Source: a virus. Taken from it: a stretch of 31,842 nucleotides of DNA. The stretch lies in the IMG/VR virus record IMGVR_UViG_3300021976_000054, positions 1 through 31,842 of that record; one strand, given 5' to 3'. Below are positions 6,790 through 12,439 of this stretch, piece after piece. The position numbers and the translations under genes are program-made. The notes beneath the pieces were generated by a model. The model did not search any database. It saw nothing but the letters and a program-made list of their open reading frames with translations, and was not told where the DNA came from. Each line of letters starts with the position of its first letter. The first letter of the stretch is position 1.

Positions 6790-6944
6790 GACTGCTTCTT
6801 CGAACGCCCGTTGATCCAATTCCAGTAGTCGAGGGTCACCCACGCGTTATCCATGATTGACCACACATGCACCACTCCATCGATAACCTTCTCGTTCCCG
6901 TAGGTCCGGACCTTGGACCCTTGGTCGATTCGCTCGCTCTTCAC
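6786..6944 (-). CDS. Small soluble protein, 52 residues
   Basis: GTG at 6944 overlaps the previous stop (GTGA) with GAGG upstream. The protein begins MKSERIDQGSKVRTYGNE and contains aromatic residues (WSIMDNAWVTLDYWNW), consistent with a small beta fold. It ends in a basic tail and joins the next gene by another GTGA. No family recognised, but the coupled junctions on both sides make it likely to be translated. Confidence 0.65.
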   Translation of the reverse strand: MKSERIDQGSKVRTYGNEKVIDGVVHVWSIMDNAWVTLDYWNWINGRSKKQS

Positions 6945-7033
6945 AGGACTACCTCGACAATCGTGTAGATGGATAGAAGGAGGATGAAGAGCAGGACGAC
7001 GCAACCGCCCCCGAACGGGGTCTGCGCCTTCAC
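6941..7033 (-). CDS. Membrane microprotein, 30 residues
   Basis: GTG at 7033 lies inside the stop region of the secreted protein (GTGA) and its own TGA overlaps the next GTG. The sequence begins MKAQTPFGGGCVVLLFILLL and is one short hydrophobic helix with a basic start. It could be a lone membrane helix or an uncleaved signal-like peptide. Evidence for translation is positional (coupled junctions on both sides) plus the strong membrane character. Confidence 0.6.
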   Translation of the reverse strand: MKAQTPFGGGCVVLLFILLLSIYTIVEVVL

Positions 7034-7359
7034 TTGCGGACGAGGTTCGAGTACCACTCGGCGGACCACTTCGCCCCGGCGACCTCGTTCGCGTCCTTGC
7101 AGGCATCGTACGCAGCGGACCAGTCGAGCTGGGCAGCGGTGCCCCTGTTGGCCTCGAACCAGACGATGTACTCCTGGTCGCCACTCGGGATATCGCGGGC
7201 CTCGCGCTCTGTCTGGAAGCACACCTTGCGAGCCTGCTGAACGCTCACCGGGTACTCGTAGTGGTTCGAGGTCGATGCAGCGGAAGCCGCAACAGCGGGG
7301 ACCGAGACCGAGACGAAGGTGAGGGAAAGCAGGGCAACGAAAGCGTTTCGGATCTTCAT
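7030..7359 (-). CDS. Small secreted protein with two cysteines
   Basis: A 109-residue protein beginning MKIRNAFVALLSLTFVSVSV: short basic n-region, hydrophobic core to about residue 20, and alanine-rich cleavage region (AVAASAAS), so a Sec signal peptide cut near residues 25-28. The mature ~82 residues contain exactly two cysteines (47 and 87), placed to form one disulfide outside the cell, and several Trp/Tyr. The start follows the GGGTATAACCC element directly. It leads a chain of GTGA-coupled microproteins and lies upstream of the GH76-like enzyme. A host-surface role, such as superinfection exclusion, is possible but is inference only. No family recognised. Confidence 0.75.
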   Translation of the reverse strand: MKIRNAFVALLSLTFVSVSVPAVAASAASTSNHYEYPVSVQQARKVCFQTEREARDIPSGDQEYIVWFEANRGTAAQLDWSAAYDACKDANEVAGAKWSAEWYSNLVRK

Positions 7360-7370
7360 GGGTTATACCC
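7360..7370 (-). promoter_or_regulatory. GGGT-N3-ACCC start-site element
   Basis: Minus-strand GGGTATAACCC preceded by TAGAAA and abutting the ATG at 7359. Same arrangement as at 4518-4528. Confidence 0.6.
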
Positions 7371-7412
7371 TTTCTAGGTAGTGCGCCTATCGTACTAGTC
7401 GCATTCGGAAGC

Positions 7413-7432
7413 CGGTTCGTTACGTCGAACCG
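7413..7432 (-). terminator. Weak hairpin between early units
   Basis: A 7-bp inverted repeat (7413-7419 with 7426-7432, 6-nt loop) lies between the basic SAP-like gene (ends 7447) and the secreted-protein gene (starts 7359). No U tract follows on the minus strand, so termination is doubtful; it may mark RNA structure only. Confidence 0.3.
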
Positions 7433-7446
7433 ACAACCGGAAACGG

Positions 7447-7725
7447 CTAGGCCGCCTTGCCGGGCCGGTAGTGCACGTTCCTCGGGTCCTGCTTGTTCGA
7501 GCGCGCCTTCGTGCCGAACCGACGCCCGACGCGGGAACCCTTCTCGCGGATCCTGCGCTCCTTGTTCGCCTTCGGCGCCCGACGCTTGCTCGCGGCGCGA
7601 TCGCGGTCGAGCTTCTCGAGCAGGTCGACGAGTTCAGCCTTCCGCATCTTGCTGGTGCCGACGGAGTAGGAGCGATCGGCAGCAGTCTCCCGAAGCTGCG
7701 AGACAGTGGAGGCGTTGTAGTCCAT
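7447..7725 (-). CDS. Small basic protein with SAP/Rho-N-like motif
   Basis: A 92-residue protein. Residues ~6-40 (STVSQLRETA, then MRKAELVDLLEKL) have the helix-turn-helix spacing of SAP or Rho N-terminal (HeH) domains, which bind nucleic acid. The rest is very basic and rich in Arg and Lys. A nucleic-acid-binding role is therefore likely. ATG at 7725 sits one base after the GGGTGCAACCC element and is the first gene downstream of promoter copy B (7768-7796). A hairpin follows it. Confidence 0.75.
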   Translation of the reverse strand: MDYNASTVSQLRETAADRSYSVGTSKMRKAELVDLLEKLDRDRAASKRRAPKANKERRIREKGSRVGRRFGTKARSNKQDPRNVHYRPGKAA

Positions 7726-7726
7726 C

Positions 7727-7737
7727 GGGTTGCACCC
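7727..7737 (-). promoter_or_regulatory. GGGT-N3-ACCC start-site element
   Basis: Minus-strand GGGTGCAACCC preceded by CGAGA and one base before the ATG at 7725; loop bases differ from other copies while the arms are conserved. Confidence 0.55.
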
Positions 7738-7767
7738 TCTCGGTAGTTCGCTTCCTGGTGTGACACC

Positions 7768-7796
7768 AGTCTACGGCAATTGCCAAAATTTGGCAA
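7768..7796 (-). promoter_or_regulatory. Sigma70-type promoter, copy B
   Basis: On the minus strand TTGCCA (7796-7791) and TAGACT (7773-7768) are 17 bases apart. TAGACT is followed by GGTG. It lies in the gap between the 124-residue gene (ends 7818) and the SAP-like gene (starts 7725), with a leader of about 35 bases. Confidence 0.8.
7780..7796. promoter_or_regulatory. Palindrome over the -35 box, possible operator
   Basis: TTGCCAAA-N-TTTGGCAA forms a perfect 8-bp inverted repeat around one central base, covering the -35 box and part of the spacer of promoter copy B. Copies A and C have only the TTGCCAA half. This fits a repressor or activator dimer site, but it could arise by chance from the -35 sequence. 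Confidence 0.45.
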
Positions 7797-7817
7797 CTAC
7801 TTCTTTCAAACTGGAAG

Positions 7818-8192
7818 TTATCCCTGGTCGTTGGGCAGATCCCCGACCTTCGGGAACATCTGTGTGGCGTCTGCCGGCTGCGCCTCGGCACTCTCGGGCG
7901 TGTTCTGCTCGAGCCAGTAACGCTGGAAGACGTAGAGCAGAAGAGCCCCGTCGACCGCGTACCGTTCGGCCAACAGCCGGAACCGGTCGAGCTTCTCGGG
8001 CGTCATGACCTGCCAATCCTGCGCCCACGCGTAGGCGAGGTTTGACATCTCCCAGAGTTCCATCACCTCCGAGATCGTCGGCCGCACGTCCCCCTCGTCC
8101 CCATCCTGGTTCGGGTAGTCGATCACATCACCCTGCATTTCCCCTGCTCCCTGTAGTTCCTGTAGCTTCGGCTGAATCTTCCTACGCGGCAT
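7818..8192 (-). CDS. Hypothetical protein, 124 residues
   Basis: ATG at 8192 shares its A with the upstream TGA (TGATG). The N-terminus is basic (MPRRKIQPKL), followed by an acidic stretch and then predicted helices (residues ~38-100) rich in Trp, Leu and Tyr, ending in a Gln/Ala/Pro-rich tail. The WEMSNLAYAW segment superficially resembles the WEMWNLAKAY segment of the tail chaperone extension at 21110, but the rest does not align. No family recognised. It is the last gene before promoter B. Confidence 0.7.
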   Translation of the reverse strand: MPRRKIQPKLQELQGAGEMQGDVIDYPNQDGDEGDVRPTISEVMELWEMSNLAYAWAQDWQVMTPEKLDRFRLLAERYAVDGALLLYVFQRYWLEQNTPESAEAQPADATQMFPKVGDLPNDQG

Positions 8193-8368
8193 CAGTGGTC
8201 CCCGAACTCTCGGTTTGCGGCAACCGCGTACAGCGGCGCAATGTATTGCAGGAGCACACTCGGGAAGTTATCGTCCTGATCACCGATCCAGTCGACGATC
8301 TCTTTCGCCTCTGCTGGAGTGATTTCGATCTCGACTGTCCTTGTCACCGAACTAACCTTTGATAGCAC
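8192..8368 (-). CDS. Small protein, 58 residues
   Basis: GTG at 8368 has GGAGG seven bases upstream; the stop overlaps the next start as TGATG. The product begins MLSKVSSVTRTVEIEITPAE and continues with a helix-rich C-terminal part ending NREFGDH. The strong ribosome-binding site, position in a gap that would otherwise be empty, and coupled junction support it. Unknown function. Confidence 0.7.
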   Translation of the reverse strand: MLSKVSSVTRTVEIEITPAEAKEIVDWIGDQDDNFPSVLLQYIAPLYAVAANREFGDH

Positions 8369-8391
8369 TTCTCTTCCTCCGTTGGGTGGTG

Positions 8392-8430
8392 CCGGCCGGT
8401 CGACCGCAGCAAGGCAGATCGACCGACCGG
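8392..8430 (-). terminator. GC-rich hairpin, possible terminator
   Basis: A 12-bp stem (8392-8403 with 8419-8430, 15-nt loop) with one G-U pair immediately follows the stop of the 189-residue gene (8434). The minus-strand tail is CACCACCC, with no U tract, so it may slow rather than stop transcription, or stabilise the mRNA end. Confidence 0.45.
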
Positions 8431-8433
8431 AGT

Positions 8434-9003
8434 CTAGTGGGTCGTCTTCCGCCGTGTTACGGCGAACACCGTTTGCGCGGAAAACGTCCAGTCCTTGCGC
8501 TTCCCGATCTTGTCTGAGTCGTGGTCATATTTGAGGTATCGGACCTTCGCCTTGCGCGTCCTCCCCTGATCACCGATCGCCTCAATCCTCCAGGCAATGC
8601 CGCTGTGGAAATGCACAATGTCGAGCTGCTTGAGGGCGGCGCCACGAATACGAAGCAACTCCCTCGGCCCGACTACCGCCGACTCGAACGCGTCCTCGTC
8701 ACGATAGGCGTTCGAGGCTGGATGCACGTACTCGATCCGGAACCCGAGCCGCTCAGCTGCACGACGGAATCCATGGTACTTCCGGACCCCGGCAATCAGC
8801 AACGGCTCGCGGAGATCCCCGAACAGCGACACCGTGCCGTCCCGAGCCGCTTTCAGATTCACCAACTTCGGGAACATGAGGATAAGCTGCCGTGCATCTT
8901 CGGCCGGAACCTTCGTCGTCACATTGAAGTGGGTTGGGACGCCACGATCCTTCACGTCGAAGAACGCGGATAACTTGAACAATACCTTCGTCTGGTCCAG
9001 CAC
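8434..9003 (-). CDS. Hypothetical protein, 189 residues
   Basis: First gene downstream of promoter copy C, starting ATG 9003 with GGAGGAAG upstream. The N-terminus MLDQTKVLFKLSAFFDVKD is followed by a mixed alpha/beta protein with several basic segments, including an RKYHGFRRAAERLGFR helix near residue 80 that could contact nucleic acid. The C-terminus is basic (TRRKTTH). I do not recognise a family. Its position behind an early-type promoter, next to the late terminator, is where phages often keep regulatory or immunity genes, but nothing in the sequence proves this. Confidence 0.7.
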   Translation of the reverse strand: MLDQTKVLFKLSAFFDVKDRGVPTHFNVTTKVPAEDARQLILMFPKLVNLKAARDGTVSLFGDLREPLLIAGVRKYHGFRRAAERLGFRIEYVHPASNAYRDEDAFESAVVGPRELLRIRGAALKQLDIVHFHSGIAWRIEAIGDQGRTRKAKVRYLKYDHDSDKIGKRKDWTFSAQTVFAVTRRKTTH

Positions 9004-9026
9004 GGCTTCCTCCGTAACCGGACCGA

Positions 9027-9058
9027 CCCTCCCGTCTGGTGCCTGGTGTACGGGAGGG
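9027..9058 (-). other. Leader hairpin upstream of the 189-residue gene
   Basis: CCCTCCCGT (9027-9035) and its exact complement (9050-9058) flank a 14-nt loop in the ~160-base leader between promoter C and the start at 9003. No U tract follows, so a leader RNA structure (attenuation or processing) is as likely as termination. Confidence 0.4.
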
Positions 9059-9166
9059 CCGGCCAGCGATGCCCAGGTCTAGGTTTTCTGGTCTCTCTGG
9101 GCCTGAGACCGGCAACTTCTGGCCAACGACTACCGATCCCTGCCGACGCCCTGAAGTTGTAGCGCC

Positions 9167-9195
9167 AGTCTACTCGACTTCCTCCAGATTGGCAA
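9167..9195 (-). promoter_or_regulatory. Sigma70-type promoter, copy C
   Basis: TTGCCA (9195-9190) and TAGACT (9172-9167) are 17 bases apart on the minus strand. The spacer shares CTGGAG with copy A and the downstream GGCGC is identical. It lies just past the late-region terminator and would drive the 189-residue gene at 9003 and those after it. Confidence 0.8.
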
Positions 9196-9210
9196 CAGGG
9201 GCCTACCAGC

Positions 9211-9255
9211 AAAAAGCCGCACCCCGGGACGGAGGAAGTGTCGCCCGGGGTGCGG
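9211..9255 (-). terminator. Strong rho-independent terminator after lysis genes
   Basis: A perfect 12-bp GC-rich stem (9217-9228 with 9244-9255, 15-nt loop) followed on the minus strand by CTTTTT. It lies just after the holin stop at 9266 and separates the late operon from promoter C. Confidence 0.9.
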
Positions 9256-9265
9256 TACTCGCAGT

Positions 9266-9595
9266 CTACGCGACAGCAACCGACTTGCCGGCCGGCACGA
9301 CGTACACGCCGGCTGTCGTAAGCACGAGGATCGCGGCCGTGAGCCACTCGTTGCCCGTAAGGCCATTGTCCGCGACCGTAGCGAGCAGGGCCGTGGCGGT
9401 ACCGATCGCGTTCACCCAAGTCTTCGCGGCGTTCAAGATCGGCGTGTTCGGTACCAGCCAAGTACCAACTGTTGAAAACAGCACTGCGCCAACAGCGATT
9501 CTCTCGACCAACGAGAAGTCGCCATCGGAAAGGCCAGTCTGCACCCCGAGGAGAATGGTGCCGAGTAATGACCAGAGCAGCTTGTTGATGTTCAT
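9266..9595 (-). CDS. Holin
   Basis: A 109-residue membrane protein starting MNINKLLWSLLGTILLGVQT. A hydrophobic/amphipathic N-terminal helix, a second helix (IAVGAVLFSTVGTWLVP) and a C-terminal hydrophobic segment (LTAAILVLTTAGVYVVPAG) fit actinophage holins of the r1t-like kind, and the N-terminal pattern (MNI, then LLG, LLGVQTGLSDG) is typical of them. It sits directly after the endolysin and before the terminator, the usual place. Holins form membrane lesions that let the endolysin reach the wall and set lysis timing. Confidence 0.75.
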   Translation of the reverse strand: MNINKLLWSLLGTILLGVQTGLSDGDFSLVERIAVGAVLFSTVGTWLVPNTPILNAAKTWVNAIGTATALLATVADNGLTGNEWLTAAILVLTTAGVYVVPAGKSVAVA

Positions 9596-9611
9596 AAATT
9601 TCCTTTCGTTG

Positions 9612-10505
9612 TTAAGGAGTCCCAGGGACGGGTCCGCCCGTTACCCAAGGATCGAGACCAGGCTGGGCGCCCCAGGGAATACTATCGACGAACCTCTGGG
9701 GCCGCTCGTGCGCCTTCGCGCCGTCTGCCGCGAGACATGCCCATTCGTCAGGATGCATGTGCCGACGACGCGTCCCGTCCGCATCAGAGACGCACATAAA
9801 CAATGCATCCCCATAGTTGTAGTTCTTACCAGGAACCTTCGTGGTGCTGTCCCCATGAACGAAGAAAACCTTCGCCATTTCTTCCTCCTCTGACATTGGG
9901 GTTGTTGGTGCGTTACTAGGCATAAATGAAATTGCCAGATCCATCAGGAAGCCGCCCGGGTCCCAATGCTCGTCTCCGTCCGTCAGCAACGCGCCGTTGT
10001 CCGCGAGGCCTGGAACATGCTGATGTCCGATCCAACCCGAGTAGTTCCGGAGCGACGTCGGCCGCAACCGGATTGGCGAACGCTTCGAGGCGAGCACGAT
10101 TCCTTCGTTGGACCGGTAGAACCGCAAGTGCTGACGGGGGATTCCGACAAGATCTTCGAGCGGCTTGAGCACGTCTTCCGCGATGTATCGATAGTACGCG
10201 TTCGGCCACAGATGAGAGCGTCCCGCAAACCCTACTAACTCAACTTGGATAATGTACTCATCGTCGGACTCACCACTACGGAACGCATACGAGCACCGAT
10301 TTAATGCGACGTATTGGTGCTTCGTGCGTTTGGCCGGATCATACCCGAGGTGCGGCGGATAACGCCCGTACGCGGCTTCCGCGCCTGCGAGTGTTGATCC
10401 TTCGGTCGTGTGTATGCACCCCTTCGGATGCTTCACCTCATCGAACGTACCGCCGTCTGGCCCGAGATCTTTCCGGGTCCAGCCCGGAATCCAGATATCT
10501 GCCAT
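9612..10505 (-). CDS. Endolysin, N-acetylmuramoyl-L-alanine amidase type
   Basis: A 297-residue protein. Amidase_2-like motifs are clear: CIHTTEGST (zinc ligand His 32), HQYVALN (63-69), IQVELVGFAG (86-95), and GHQHVPG (160-166) followed by HWDPGGF (180-186), giving the second His and the zinc-binding Asp 182. These enzymes cut the bond between MurNAc and L-Ala in peptidoglycan. Residues ~210-297 form a separate C-terminal part with Trp, His and Cys (MHPDEWACLAADG), perhaps a wall-binding domain, not a known LysM or SH3 repeat. There is no signal peptide, so export depends on the holin that follows. ATG at 10505 overlaps the stop of the collagen-like gene. Confidence 0.85.
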   Translation of the reverse strand: MADIWIPGWTRKDLGPDGGTFDEVKHPKGCIHTTEGSTLAGAEAAYGRYPPHLGYDPAKRTKHQYVALNRCSYAFRSGESDDEYIIQVELVGFAGRSHLWPNAYYRYIAEDVLKPLEDLVGIPRQHLRFYRSNEGIVLASKRSPIRLRPTSLRNYSGWIGHQHVPGLADNGALLTDGDEHWDPGGFLMDLAISFMPSNAPTTPMSEEEEMAKVFFVHGDSTTKVPGKNYNYGDALFMCVSDADGTRRRHMHPDEWACLAADGAKAHERPQRFVDSIPWGAQPGLDPWVTGGPVPGTP

Positions 10506-11155
10506 TACCCAACCTTCTTACAGAGAAGCCAGTCTTCCTCATCGCCCGTACCGTCAATTGCGTCCGGACCAAAGTAATGGAACTCCTGCGCCGTGTAGCC
10601 GTCTCGGCATTCCGGCCCTGGCGGCCCTGGTTCACCCTGGGCACCTGGGACTCCGGTTTCGCCTTGGGGTCCCTGGACGCCCTGCTCTCCAGCCGGCCCC
10701 TGTTCGCCTTGGGGACCGAAATCACCTGTTAGCCCTGGCTCGCCGATCGTCCCAGGGAGACCTGCGAGCCCCGGTTCACCTTGCTCGCCCGGTTCGCCCT
10801 GTTCCCCCTGTTCGCCTTGGGCCCCGGTTTCGCCTTGCTCGCCCCTTTCACCCGCTGGTCCGGGGACACTATCGACTCTCTCGGGAATCTCATTGTTGGC
10901 GGCGGCAATGCAGTCTGCCTGCACGCTGGCAGCTAGGGTTTCTACCGGGGCCGCATCACAAGTCGCGTTAAGGGAATCCTGAATATCGACGAGGATCTGA
11001 CGATTGGCGCTAGCGGCATTAGAGGAGTCTGTCCAGAGAATAACAGCGACAGCCATAACCGAAGCGATACCGATTACCATGATGCCGTTTAGAAACCTCT
11101 GGCTGATTCGCTGCCTTTGAAGACTGAGCAGCTTTTGTCCTTCCTCACTCATCAT
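10505..11155 (-). CDS. Membrane-anchored collagen-like protein
   Basis: A 216-residue protein with three parts: a cytosolic N-terminus and one membrane helix (residues ~21-43, FLNGIMVIGIASVMAVAVIL), a spacer with two cysteines, then about 28 uninterrupted Gly-X-Y triplets (residues ~98-183, rich in GEQ and GEP), and a C-terminal ~34 residues with two more cysteines. Gly-X-Y tracts form collagen triple helices; in phages they are usually tail-fibre parts. Here the membrane anchor and place between a membrane coiled-coil protein and the endolysin suggest an envelope protein in the lysis region. Start is one of two adjacent ATGs (11155 or 11152). Whether it enters virions or acts at lysis is unknown. 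Confidence 0.8.
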   Translation of the reverse strand: MMSEEGQKLLSLQRQRISQRFLNGIMVIGIASVMAVAVILWTDSSNAASANRQILVDIQDSLNATCDAAPVETLAASVQADCIAAANNEIPERVDSVPGPAGERGEQGETGAQGEQGEQGEPGEQGEPGLAGLPGTIGEPGLTGDFGPQGEQGPAGEQGVQGPQGETGVPGAQGEPGPPGPECRDGYTAQEFHYFGPDAIDGTGDEEDWLLCKKVG

Positions 11156-11465
11156 CTTTTCCCAATTCTGGGGGTTCTATCCCATTGTCGATCAGAACTC
11201 GTCGCAGTCGTGCGACCTGTTCCCGAGCTGTGTCCCGTTGCTTACGATACCGGTCCGCATCCTTATCCGCTGCGTCTGCCCGGTTTTCCGCTGCGCTTGC
11301 CCGTTCAGATTGCTTTGCGTTATTGGTGTCCAATCTCTTGATCAAGGTCTCTTCGCTCTCGATCTTTCCCTGTCTCAGGACCCGAACTAGGCTGAGAATT
11401 CCAGAGAAAGCGCCAGCTCCACCTGCGCCGAAGAGAGCGACGAGAATGAACTCAAGATTTCCCAT
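11145..11465 (-). CDS. Membrane protein with coiled coil, 106 residues
   Basis: Start ATG 11465 (MGNLEFILVALFGAGGAGAF) is set by GGGAGG six bases upstream. One membrane helix at residues ~5-27 is followed by a charged helical domain (KQSERASAAENRADAADKDA) likely to form a coiled coil. Anchored coiled-coil proteins in lysis cassettes may act as holin partners or spanin-like proteins. In a Gram-positive host a classical spanin is not needed, so the role is open. It overlaps both neighbours slightly and is probably translated with them. Confidence 0.75.
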   Translation of the reverse strand: MGNLEFILVALFGAGGAGAFSGILSLVRVLRQGKIESEETLIKRLDTNNAKQSERASAAENRADAADKDADRYRKQRDTAREQVARLRRVLIDNGIEPPELGKDDE

Positions 11466-11853
11466 CCCGAGCCTCCCGGGCAATCTTCAGGATCGCTTTC
11501 ATTTCAAACCATCTACCGAGCAAACCAAAACCTATACCCCAGAATATACAGCCAATCGCGTACGCAGCGGGCGAACTCCCGTACGCGAGCAAGGCCGTCC
11601 CAAAGATAGCGTTTGCTGTAGCAAGCAGCGGAAGACCAATTATCTCGCCAGAGTATCTATCCCGCAATGCTCCATATAGCGAAAGAACGCTACCAAGGAA
11701 TAGAAAGGAAGACCAGAGATAAACCAAGTAAGTCTGCAGTGCGTCTAGAATCGCTCGGGTCGGATAGATAAATGCGAGTACTCCGGCAACCACGAAGAAA
11801 CCATACATCAAAATGTATGGCCATTTAGCCTTAATTCGTTTTCTCCAAGGCAC
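11452..11853 (-). CDS. Multi-pass membrane protein
   Basis: A 133-residue protein, GTG start at 11853 with AAAGG upstream. Four hydrophobic segments are visible (near residues 12-30, 42-60, 72-90 and 94-113), with basic ends (MPWRKRIKAKW). This is a four-helix membrane protein of unknown family, at the head of the lysis region. It may work with the later holin or alter the membrane. Confidence 0.75.
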   Translation of the reverse strand: MPWRKRIKAKWPYILMYGFFVVAGVLAFIYPTRAILDALQTYLVYLWSSFLFLGSVLSLYGALRDRYSGEIIGLPLLATANAIFGTALLAYGSSPAAYAIGCIFWGIGFGLLGRWFEMKAILKIAREARDGKS

Positions 11854-11871
11854 CGGATAACCTTTCCCAAA

Positions 11872-12429
11872 TCAGATAATTGAGAGCAATCTATCTGCTA
11901 GAAGTTGATGGCCGATGTCATTATATAAAATAGTTTGCCCAGTAGCATAATACAATTCCAAATTATCCTCCAGCATTTCCAAGGAGTAAAACGGCCGAAC
12001 GAAGTAGTCTGACTGGAACCCAGAAAGAATCCCTTTATAGGTGTCCCACAACGCCAGTTGATTGGCAGCTGCAGTACGGGGGCGCCAACCTCTCAGGAAA
12101 TAAATCTGAGCGATAGGGTTGTACTGCCTCAACAACTCGAACAGCGCCTGGCAGTTGGATTTGAATGTCACAGAAGGCGTCGTGCTGAGCCACAGATTAA
12201 TCCCGAGCTGTAGAATAATCAAATCCTGATTGCTCGGAAGCACACTCCCTACGTCGCTAGCCCAATCGTCGACGTCACTATTCACCTCTGGGAATACCGA
12301 GAAGTTGTCGTTCGGGCGAGCGGCCTGAACTATCTCGTGATAAATCTTGTCTGTGGAAGAGGCCCCCAGCCCAACCGTATTGCTGTCCCCCACAATCAGG
12401 ATATCTCTAGACTCGCTAAGGAAAGGCAT
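11872..12429 (-). CDS. SGNH/GDSL-type hydrolase
   Basis: A 185-residue enzyme. The blocks of the SGNH family are present: ILIVGDSNTVGLG with nucleophile Ser 16, LQLGINLW with Gly 76 and Asn 78, and YNDIGHQLLADRLL with the Asp 171-x-x-His 174 pair. Such enzymes remove acyl groups from sugars or lipids. Placed after tail-tip genes, it may deacetylate or de-esterify the host surface during adsorption, either as a virion part or a free enzyme. I use ATG 12429 (AGGA five bases upstream). The longer frame from 12483 adds 18 residues but overlaps the previous gene. Confidence 0.8.
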   Translation of the reverse strand: MPFLSESRDILIVGDSNTVGLGASSTDKIYHEIVQAARPNDNFSVFPEVNSDVDDWASDVGSVLPSNQDLIILQLGINLWLSTTPSVTFKSNCQALFELLRQYNPIAQIYFLRGWRPRTAAANQLALWDTYKGILSGFQSDYFVRPFYSLEMLEDNLELYYATGQTILYNDIGHQLLADRLLSII

Positions 12430-12439
12430 TTCATTCCTG

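Noticed and set aside
4518-7370. Reading TATAAC in the GGGTATAACCC elements as -10 boxes for leaderless mRNAs
   Set aside because: Two of the five copies lack TATAAC and no common -35 is found; the conserved parts are the GGGT and ACCC arms.
7818-8192. Homology between the 124-residue early protein and the tail chaperone extension
   Set aside because: Only the short WEM-x-NLA segment is similar; the rest differs in length and pattern.
9255-9275. Another TAGACT near the holin stop
   Set aside because: No -35 box at proper spacing and it precedes the terminator, with no gene to drive.
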